DNA of 64,000 nt from Zelopaecilomyces penicillatus (taxonomy: Eukaryota > Ascomycota > Sordariomycetes > Hypocreales > Pseudodiploosporaceae), in assembly GCA_005765155.1 (NCBI GenBank), contig VCCP01000005.1, positions 3,534,001-3,598,000 on the forward strand. The letters are read 5' to 3'. Positions 1 through 8,808 of the stretch are shown here, in pieces (within the stretch, counting starts at the first letter, position 1; each line of letters starts with the position of its first letter). Below the pieces are notes generated by a model, which searched no databases, was not told the DNA's origin, and was given only the letters and a program-made list of their open reading frames with translations. The position numbers and the translations under genes are program-made.

Positions 1-70
1 TCGGATGATTGCCGCTGAGAACATAATTACCGGAATATATTCGTGTTTCTAAGGTCAAATACAAGTTGAT

Positions 71-904
71 CTAAACCTTACTTCTCGCGTTTAGGAGAAG
101 CGCAACGATGAGTCTGCGATAACGTATGTCAGCCATACTTGTTAAACATCATAGGGGATGGACGAAAGAAAGAAAGTCCTGGGCAACACCGCAGCTTACC
201 CATAAAGTCCCAAAACTTCGGAGAAGATGAGAATCAGAATCATGCCGACATATACAGCCGACTGCTTCATATATGCCCTGATTCCAATATCGCCAACAAT
301 ACCAATGCAGTATCCCGCCGCCAAACCTGTAAAGCCAACTGCAATGCCGCATGCAAGGTGCATATATGCTCTGCTATAATAGTAAGCATCGTATTCATTC
401 AACTTTCAAGCCATCAATGCCAGAAAACACACACGTAAATAGGCTGTACTTCTTGTCCCCCGAAGGTAACATGTCGTCAACGATAAAAACGGCCACGACT
501 AGCGAGTTGACAGTAATGATCCCTGCCATAACAACCGGTAGCAAGCTCTGCTCCTTGTGTTAACGAAGCAGTTTCATTTTTTAACAAGGACGTGTTGGTG
601 ATTGACCTTCATGACCAGGTCCGGACGGAATGTCCCCACACCCACGATTCCAATACCGGATTTAACAGTGCCGTACGCTGCACCAATAGCTGCAGACAGG
701 GTTATGGTTATTTAGAAAACTTCCGCTTGAAGAAAAGGAAACGGGCCAGAAACCCACATCCCAAGATCATAGCTATCGCAACGCCGCCCTATCATGCACC
801 ACCGGCGCAATTAGCGCTCTATTGACTTGAGGAATTATATGAGACATGTGGCAGCGTACCATCCCAATAAAAGGTGCAAATTTTGGAGTCAGCTCCGAAT
901 CCAT
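71..904 (-). CDS. vma11: V-type H+-ATPase proteolipid subunit c' (Vma11-like), six exons
   Basis: Membrane-ring subunit of the vacuolar proton pump, carrying protons through Vo. Exons by frame continuity: 860-904, 758-788, 607-689, 435-547, 200-373 and 71-113 on the minus strand, giving 162 aa with no internal stop; every intron is GT-AG. The protein shows the four-helix proteolipid pattern: APFIGM at the N-terminus, GAAYGT and GTFRPDL in the first half, PVVMAGII in helix 2, HLACG and GYCIGIVGD in helix 3, and IFSEVLGLYG in helix 4 with the proton-carrying Glu. HLACG and the MKSLLPVVM junction fit c' (Vma11) better than c (Vma3). Several normally fixed residues differ (for example GDIGIR and the C-terminal LLLNARSKV), so this may be a divergent extra copy. 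The start gives the family-typical N-terminus. The identification is firm; c' versus c is an inference. Confidence 0.88.
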
Positions 905-3081
905 TGTGAAAGGTAATCGCGTTGACGGGGATGCGGTGTAAAGTGTCGCTTTCGTGTCGCTGTGTAAGAATATGGCATTAAGATTGGGTTGGAATGCACT
1001 ATTAGAAAGCCCACACTGTTTTAGAAAAAAACTGATTTTCATTTCTTGATGATATTTGTGTCTCTCTCATGATTTGAAAAAAAAAAAACTAAATATTTTA
1101 AGCTCGTAGATGTTGTCGTAGTCGGAATTCTGTTGCCTACTGTAGGCAGCCGTTTGAGCTAAGTGCCCGCCGTATTTCGTGTAGGCTTCTACTTTTCGTT
1201 TCTTGGCTACGGCATATTCATTGCTCGCTTAAAATAAATAAGTAATACGGCAGGTTACTGGCCAAACTATGGTGTAGTGATTTGCAAGAGTAGATTATTT
1301 GTACCATTGATGCGTAAGTATCCTCGATGCAGTTATCGCGATAGGCTCCTCTTATGGACTCGACTCTGACTTTAAACACTTACAGCATATGTTACGAATA
1401 GGATTGTACTAAAAACATAGCAACTCCATTAACATATCATCATAATTGCAGGGAGATTCTATAGTGATATACTTCTGGCTCAGTCAGCTTCCTTGGCTAG
1501 TGGTCTACTACGTAAGGACTGATAATGAGATCATTTAGGTGATTTTGGCAAATGATTTGCGGAAGCTGGCTCATTCCGCTAGCAGTCAGGTTGCTTCATG
1601 CAAGTATGAACTTCAAAAGCACCAGGGGTGTCCAAAAGCCAGCAGATCAATCACCACTTTGTCGGAGTCGGGTCACTCGGGGGCCGTCCCACGGACTGCC
1701 AAACAAAGGTTTCTAGTAGTGAGAAATGACCAATATTGTGTAATAACATGCATGCACATGCACAGGCCCTTGATCTTGCACGGTAAATCCTTTCAGCCCA
1801 GCGTTGACCCCACCACCAGTGTCCAGGCCATCACGAGTGAGTCACACGAAGCCGTTTGTGGAGTTTCGTTTGCGGCAGATCGGGTATAGTGCCGATGAGA
1901 ACTCTGATACCCATACTGTAGACCCAAGGGGAAAAGTTTTTAAGATGCGGGCAAATTCGAAACGGATGAGGTAGTTTTCTTGGTAGATCTCTTTGTTGAC
2001 CTTGTATCCGCTGCGCTGAGACGAGTGACTTTAAAGGTGGTCCAAACTATACCATGACGTTTGAGGTTGATGCTGCTAGGTCTTTTGTAATTTAGTAGTG
2101 GAGATTCTGGACAGGTCAATGCTCTATTTTCCGAATTCGCCTACTGATGGTGTGGGTTCCGCAGGATCTGATAAGATTGTGGGCTCGAATTGGGTAATGA
2201 TGCCGGACGAAAACCCACTTTCAAGCATCGCGGCGGAACGCATTTCTACCAGTGAGACTAGTGTTGAAAGTCGTGTCAATTGAATCATGCGGTGTCCATA
2301 AGCCAGACACTGTTGTATTCAAAAAGACCTAGCCCCAGGCCTTTATCCCACTGCAAATGGGATATTGAATGTTCAACTGGAGAGGAAGAGTCCACAAAAG
2401 CCTCCTGCTCGCGCGGAATGAGTGATAGTTTTGAATTAGTCGTTAGCTTAGCAGTAGGATAGTCAGCCACAGAAAACTGTGTTTTCCCTCGTCACTGCCA
2501 ACATAGTGTAAGTGATGTGATGGAGTTCTCAAGTTGTCGTTGCAGAATAACGATGAATACTAGAGATACCTCGGCTATTGCGCGTCATTCCCAGCCGAAT
2601 ACGAAGTTGCAGAGAGTAGCAAGGTCGGCGACTTCTCTGGCGCAAAGAGAGAATAATGTATCACGGAGTCACCAAGCAGCCCCTTCGCACAGTATGCCTG
2701 TTAATATACGTGTTTCTGTGACGGCAATTCGCAGAGGAACTCATGTCGCCACTTCGCGCTCAGGCCTCGGAGCTCCGAGCCATACGCAGTCTTTGCAAGG
2801 GTGCTGTGGAACTAATGGCTGATTAAGCAGGGTTGCGGCGTGTACCAACTTCCGTTTTAGGCTGCTCCTGCCCATGCTTGGCTCGGAGCTCGGCTCGGTG
2901 ATTTGTCATGCAAGGGCGCACATCAAATTTTCAGATGGTTTTTATCAGATCAGATTGATAAAGAATGGCACTGCAACCTGGCAAACCCCTCCATTTCTTT
3001 TTTCATAAAATACCTTGACTCCCACGTCGGGCCCAGACTCTCGGATGGTCGTAACTCCGACTAACCTGCGACAATCAGAAA
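905..3081. other. 2.2 kb intergenic stretch, unresolved
   Basis: This lies between the divergent V-ATPase subunit and the Zn2Cys6 regulator, so it holds both promoters. About 1020-1500 is AT-rich with an A-run near 1077-1088. About 1540-2880 is less AT-rich and contains interrupted open stretches. One of these, about 63 codons on the minus strand at 1842-2030, has protein-like composition (YKVNKEIYQENYLIRFEFAR) but matches no family I recognise and could not be joined to a complete gene. It could be a gene relic or chance. No RNA gene or repeat was seen. Confidence 0.4.
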
Positions 3082-5544
3082 ATGCCAGACCATAGTGAGA
3101 GCCCGGAGTCCGACTCCGGCTCGGTGTCTAACCATGACGGCTCCGATCATCCACCGGCACGCAAGAGGCAGCGGGTGAGACTCAGCTGTCTAGAATGCCG
3201 TCGCCGGAAGTTATCTTGCGACCGCGGCTTTCCGTGCGAGCGCTGCATCAAAAGCGGCACTCCGGATCGCTGCAGCTATGAATCGCGCAACGGCGAGGTG
3301 GTCAATGCCTCATCAGGCATACCACCACAGTTTGCCCAGCTCGACTCACGCCGTTTCGGCATTGGCGATGCCGGCTCGGCCTTTATCGCCCGGGACTCTG
3401 ACACGGTCCGGCATGACCATGACCGGATCCGCCGGCTAGAGCTCGAGATTGCTCAGCTCAAAAATCAGCTTACGAGGCCTGGAGCCGCCGCGTCTTACGA
3501 TGGGAGCACCGTGGCCGCTACCAACTCTCCTTCAACGCAGAAAGATGATACTCCTGGGGAGGGCGGTGAGCAGCCTGTAAACCGTCCGGAAGTACAGGAA
3601 TGCATCGACGCGACCAGTGCTACCACCGAAAAGGGTGAATTGCGCTTCTTCCGAGGCAAAGGTTTCCGCACTCGCTATTTCGGGCCTCACAATGCCAGCA
3701 TGGCGTTTGTAGAGCTGACCGGTCTGTGTCCCTTTATGAAAGAGACTGCGGACGAGTGGTTGCGGCCCGTTATTCTGCATGACCGCAAGGATAGAAAACG
3801 GCGCCAAGAGGACCGCGAGGGCCTTTTCTTGCAATCGGATGCTCATCTCGAGTCTCTTCTACCAACAAAAGAGGAAACTGATGCACTCATCTCCGTCTAC
3901 CTAGATCAGTTTGAACAAGTCCATCGTATCGTACACATTCCAACGTTCCGCAGAGAGTATGCCGATTATTGGAAGCCTGGGTCCAAGCAACGCTATGCCG
4001 CGTTCACAGCCTTAATTCTCGCCATGATGGCCGTCTCAAGCTGCGTTCACACGCACGAATCCCTAAAGTTCATCGGTATGATGTCCAATGCCCGTCACTG
4101 GGCTGAGAGATGGATCACTGCCTGCGATGTGTGGTCGTCAAATCAGAGCCAGAAGCACCGGCGCCTCATTCACTACCAGGTGGCGTGCCTTCTATATCTA
4201 GGCAAGAGAGTTAACACCATCAAGAAGAAACGTTTCTGGACAGGCTCCGGTGCCTTAATTCAGGACGCCATTGCCGTTGGCCTACACCGTGAGCCTAGTC
4301 ACATGGCTGGCAGAATAACAATTTACAACCAGGAGATGCGGCGGCGAATCTGGACGACAGTACAGGAGTTTGACATGCAGGCTTCATTTGACCATGGATT
4401 GCCTACTCTTGTCAGCCAGTTGCACTACGACACCAACCCACCCCGAAACTTGGATGATGAGGACTTTGACGAAACTACTACAGTACTTCCCCAGTCAAAG
4501 CCAGCCAAGGAATATACCTTCTCTTCCTTCCAAAACCTGGCGAGACAAAGCTTGCCTCTACGGTTAGAATTGAGCCGCCTTCTCACAGGACCCATGTCCG
4601 AAATAGACTACGATCAGGTCATTCGATACACAAACGACCTGACGCATGAGATTGACGCCCTTCCCTCATGGGATATGAACACTGACAACTGCGCCAACAA
4701 TAAGAAAAATCCACTCATTGCGTACACCCTATTGCACGTTCAGCTACGCCAGTACATCATCCCCCTCCATCAACCATACCTCAAGCTACGCAAGCAAAAC
4801 TCAAAGTACCAGTACTCAGAAATCATCTACTATAATGCTGCTAGAGACATTGTTCTCTTACACGACAAGCTGTATGAACAAGGGATCCGCGCTCTCAACT
4901 TTTTGCGTGAGGATGCCTTGACAACGGCTATTAATTTGTGCAGCGTTACCATGCTGCAGCCCCGGGGCTCCACCAACATGATCATGATCAACTCGCATCA
5001 CACGGTCAAGCTGATTGAAAAGTGCATTGGTATGAAAGAGGATCGACTGCTACGGTGCGGCAACAACGAACCGTGGGGCTATTCAATAATGTGCTCTGCT
5101 CTTGGCCTTCTTGAGGCTCATCTCGGGACAAAGACGCCCGAAGTTGCAAAATCCACCTCGGCAGAGAGGTTTGTCAACCTTCACTATAGGCTCCTTGCCA
5201 ACCAGGAGCCCCCAGTATCCTCAGCACCGCTGTCCGGCTCGCCTCTTGGTTCTACTCTAACTGCTCCTCTCATCATCGGCCCCAGTCCTGGGCCAGGATT
5301 AGATATCCCCGATCGGCCAAAAGTAAGTAATCATTGAAAAATTGACCACATATTTCGCGTCTCTAACATTTCATCTCAGTCTGTTACACCATTCACGTTT
5401 GCCCCATCGCTGCCTTCAGTTTCGATGGACCCATCAAGCCAGCCATGGCTCATAGGCGGAGAGCCCTTCAATCTTGATCCGAGCCTCGAGCTTCTAGGAC
5501 TCAATCTAAATGAAATATGGGGCGAATCATGGGAGTTGGGCTGA
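3082..5544 (+). CDS. Zn2Cys6 fungal transcription factor
   Basis: Predicted nuclear DNA-binding regulator of 801 aa. Exons 3082-5322 and 5380-5544; the intron starts GTAAGT, ends CAG and is in phase 0. The binuclear zinc cluster has Cys at 36, 39, 46, 52, 55 and 64 (C-x2-C-x6-C-x5-C-x2-C-x8-C), preceded by a basic ARKRQRVR run. A short heptad-like segment around 113-130 (RIRRLELEIAQLKNQL) would serve as the dimerisation coiled coil. Residues about 270-600 match the fungal-specific transcription factor middle homology region, with the usual FRREYADYW-type start and an RRRIWTTVQEFD motif. The second exon adds an acidic, aromatic tail ending in NEIWGESWELG, a plausible activation region. The start is the first ATG in frame. 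No target pathway can be read from the neighbours, which are unrelated housekeeping genes. Confidence 0.9.
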
Positions 5545-6154
5545 GGATGAGCATCAGAGATGGCATGATTAATGGAGAAATGAGGGTTTTTCTTTACGAA
5601 TGAACGACTATGTCTTGGATGTTGGGGGGGAAAGGTGCAATGACGGGTTTATTCGCGTTGTTATCAACTATGATGTCCTGCTGGATTCGTGCTGATTGCT
5701 TTAGTTGCTTGATTTGGGGGGCGTTTTGGCATGTGTAAAATAGTGATACCAGGTCAACGAACACGACTCCCTTTTGTAACCCATACAAAGATGATTAAAT
5801 CCACGTAACGGTGCATGCATTCAACAATTGAACAAGTATTTTATTTTTTAGTGCCCTCTGTTAATGATTGTTTATAAATAATGCGAGACTCCACACGAGC
5901 CACGGCACAGCCTCCCACTGGGGAAGAAGTCGTGACGAACAAAACGAAAAAGAAAAGAAGAAAAAAACGTTCCCCCCACCACAATTAGCCCTCCCGTTGT
6001 CGGCTGTGCCTTTTTGACGAAATGACTCACGAAAGCCCCAAATCCTCTTGAATCCGACCCACGCTCGGCGCAAGGACCAATTGGGCAGTACTCAGTTTCC
6101 ACTGCTGGTTATATTGTAATTTAATTTGCAAATGTTCCATCAAACAGAAACATC
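5545..6154. other. Intergenic, TF 3' flank to tRNA
   Basis: The first few hundred bases are the 3' flank of the transcription factor gene, with a T-rich run near 5838-5850. The rest leads to the initiator tRNA gene. Nothing gene-like was found. Confidence 0.5.
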
Positions 6155-6226
6155 AGCAACATAGCTCAGCGGAAGAGCGACGGGCTCATAACCCGTAGGC
6201 CCCTAGATCGAGACTAGGTGTTGCTA
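6155..6226 (+). tRNA. Initiator tRNA-Met (CAU)
   Basis: A 72-nt cloverleaf with no intron. The acceptor stem AGCAACA pairs with TGTTGCT at the 3' end, with discriminator A. The anticodon stem is ACGGG/CCCGT around loop CTCATAA, with anticodon CAT at 6187-6189. Three marks of the eukaryotic initiator, as opposed to the elongator, are visible: an A1:U72 first pair, three consecutive G:C pairs at the base of the anticodon stem, and a T-loop ATCGAGA with A at positions 54 and 60 in place of TΨC. A run of seven T follows 11 bases downstream. Confidence 0.95.
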
Positions 6227-6237
6227 TGAAGTAAATC

Positions 6238-6244
6238 TTTTTTT
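6238..6244 (+). terminator. RNA polymerase III terminator of tRNA-iMet
   Basis: A run of seven T beginning 11 bases after the tRNA discriminator base, the usual Pol III stop signal. Confidence 0.8.
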
Positions 6245-7441
6245 GCTGACTCGCAGATGCCTTGGCTGTGTAAGGAGGCCTTTGTTTGCATTGTTTTTTG
6301 GCATTTTAGACCATCTTCTAGTGGTTTTAATCCTCTATTCAGTCACTAGATGATTTCGTTTCATTTTGTACATGAGAAGTGTGTTTGTGACACGCCATTT
6401 GTGTATTAATCTTCACCCACCTGTCTCCACCTGATAACGCACTTTGCACCCGCCACTACTCGAATCATGTTTGGCTCAACCGCGTCTAGTAAATACATGT
6501 TAGGTTTATACCACTAACATAATTATTAAGTTTCAACTCTCATATATTTTAAATACGATCATTGCTACGTTAAGCATTCGATTGGCGAGTCAACCTCTAA
6601 TTTACAACAAATTTACAGAATTGTGTAGGGTAGGAAGGGGAAGTGCCTCCATGGCGACTGCTCTCCTAAGCTGAGAGATCAAGCAAAGATTCTGCTGCTA
6701 CATATTCTCCTCTCAGAATATCTGACTTCAAAACAAACACACTATACTTGCACCAAAGCTGAATATCAGTTATTCAAACTATAAATGGCCACATATGATT
6801 GCAGTCTAGCTAGCCTTTCCCTGATATTCTCAAGTACAGTGCAACAACCGCTCGCGCCAAGCTGGAACGCATCAGGTACAATATGTTTTGTTTTATATGA
6901 GACGTCCAACGAACTGCCACATACACGGTGCAAACAACAGACCATACAAACCAATAAAAAGAGCAACATTTAATTTAGCTCCTACAACATCATTCATGGA
7001 TTGCAACCCATCATCGCATTTCAACACTAGCCACACAGGTGGGGTTGACAGGCCCAGCTCTTGGGTCGTCGCAACACCCTCAATTAAGTGAAGCTCCTGG
7101 ACCAACCAGTCACCAGATCATGCAGCCAACTCGCAGCGTCACCTTGCAGCTCCAATGCCCGATAGGCAGCCACCACTATCTGCGAGAGGCCCTCGCGGTT
7201 GAGACATCTATGATGGGTTTAACAGGCCAATAGCTCTTGAAAATCAACAGCCACCAACCATCTGTTACTCTTGATGTGACATTTGGCAGCAGCTGCTGGT
7301 GTGTTTCCTTCCCCCTCCCCACCACTCTTTTCTTTTTGCCCTTTCTCACGTCTTCATAAACTGCTCTTGATTCCTGGAGCATTTCTCGTTCACTTTGTTC
7401 TATTCCTTTTTCTCCCCTTTGGCTCCAAGTTGTATCTCAAG
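6245..7441. other. Intergenic region upstream of the tetraspanin gene
   Basis: Only short, compositionally random open frames are present. The last 150 bases before the tetraspanin ATG are strongly pyrimidine-rich (about 7305-7425), typical of fungal promoters and 5' leaders. No gene, RNA or repeat is supported. Confidence 0.5.
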
Positions 7442-8527
7442 ATGAACCTCAATTCCGGCGTCGTATTCCTGCTCGTCAGTATATCTGTCAATCACAATAA
7501 ATCGCTGGGTAGTCTGGTCGCTGATTGAATTTGATCCTTTCAGGTCAGCTCGCTACTCTTCGCCGTTGCCGTGTAAGCAATTAATTCTGGCTACCAACAA
7601 GTGATTTAGAATTATCGGCTGACCGTTGCTGCTCCGATCTCCCTCGTGTGCTTTGATTGCAGAGTCGTCCATTTCCACAGTTCTCACCTCTCGCTGCCTA
7701 TTGCCCCAGTGGTGACGTTCATAACCGCCTTGCTGCCCATTTTGTCCTTCCTCAACGCCTTCGTCTATCCCAGCCTCCTACAGGCTGCACGTTCATCTCT
7801 CGCCAGCCGCATACAGCAAATAAGCCCGGTCGTTTTACAAGCCTTGCAGGTGATCATCACCACTGTGTTGGCTACCTTTCTGCTCGAAGGCACAATCTCG
7901 TCCGCGGCGCTCGACTGCGTGCTTGAAAATCAATGGATGCGCATGTTTCGCGCCCATGACGGTGAATCCATAAGGCTCATCCAGGACACGCTGAACTGTT
8001 GCGGCCTTAACACTATCAAAGACAGAGCCTACCCATTTCCTCATGATTCACCCAGCAAACTTAGCCCATGCGCTGTAACTTATGGGCGAACTGTGGCCTG
8101 CAAACAGCCATGGAGGGCAGCCATGCAGTCCAGTGCCGGTGTGGACTTCGGTGTTGTTGTTGCCGTGGGCCTGATGCAGGTAGGCTGTCTTTTCCCCGTG
8201 AAGACTCTCCAGACTCGCATTAAACATGTTTTTTTTTTGCTAACAGCAAGGTACCAAACAAATTAGATGCTAGGTCTGCTCATGATGAGGGAGGGAGCCA
8301 GCTGGTGGACATCTTGGCGATCGCTAAGACGACAGCATCACTCCGGCCGACGCGAAAGCAACCGCCCGCTGTTGACCGCGGTTGCAGAAGTAGACGAAGA
8401 GGTCGCAGAAGAATCACATTCACAGCAGAGAAGCTACGGGAGTCTACCTGAGGGCGAGAACCGACCGAGAGTAGAACCGTCTCCGATTCACAGCGACCGC
8501 AATGCCTGGAACGACGATGCCCTGTAA
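7442..8527 (+). CDS. Tetraspanin
   Basis: Predicted four-pass plasma-membrane organiser of 279 aa. Exons 7442-7474, 7544-7572, 7663-8179 and 8267-8527; all junctions keep frame and restore hydrophobic segments. Helix 1 is split over exons 1-3, helices 2 and 3 lie in exon 3 (PVVTFITALLPILSFLNAF and VLQALQVIITTVLATFLL), and helix 4 is split by intron 3 (FGVVVAVGLMQ joined to MLGLLMM). The large loop has the diagnostic Cys-Cys-Gly at 133-135 followed by two more Cys, in SPCAV and VACKQ, giving the four-Cys pattern. The cytoplasmic tail of about 75 residues is charged. Fungal tetraspanins act in appressorium or infection-structure development and membrane organisation; which subgroup this belongs to (Tsp3 or another) is uncertain. 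The third intron carries a T-run before its acceptor. The stop codon falls inside an imperfect hairpin. Confidence 0.87.
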
Positions 8528-8596
8528 ATATTCGGCATTTCGAACGATATATAGCAGGAGGTATTGCCGAAATACCTAGCTATATAGGGCATCGTC
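8513..8596 (+). repeat. Imperfect nested inverted repeat over the tetraspanin stop codon
   Basis: Outer arms 8513-8523 and 8586-8596 are exact reverse complements over 11 bases (GACGATGCCCT). Middle arms 8548-8555 and 8579-8586 match over 8 bases (TATATAGC), sharing one base with the outer arm. Inner arms 8559-8565 and 8571-8577 match over 7 bases around a 5-base loop. One side carries an extra unpaired segment of about 24 bases that contains the TAA stop at 8525-8527. On RNA this would form a long bulged hairpin at the start of the 3' UTR. Confidence 0.75.
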
Positions 8597-8808
8597 TGCC
8601 ATTGACACAATCGAGAAGAACATACCTTCATGGAAAGGATTACGAAACTCTGGAGGCCCCGCCAATCTTTCATAAGGTTGCAGGTATTCGAATGTCACGC
8701 TTACCGAATGATACTTGAGAAACTTTTAGGCAATGTACAATTATCTTAAGGCCCGAACAACTGCTTTATGTCATCAACGCAACTGTTCTCTCTTCTCTTT
8801 CTTACATT

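Noticed and set aside
139..438. Plus-strand open frame of 99 codons over the V-ATPase gene
   Set aside because: It is the antisense shadow of a spliced minus-strand proteolipid gene whose exons join cleanly.
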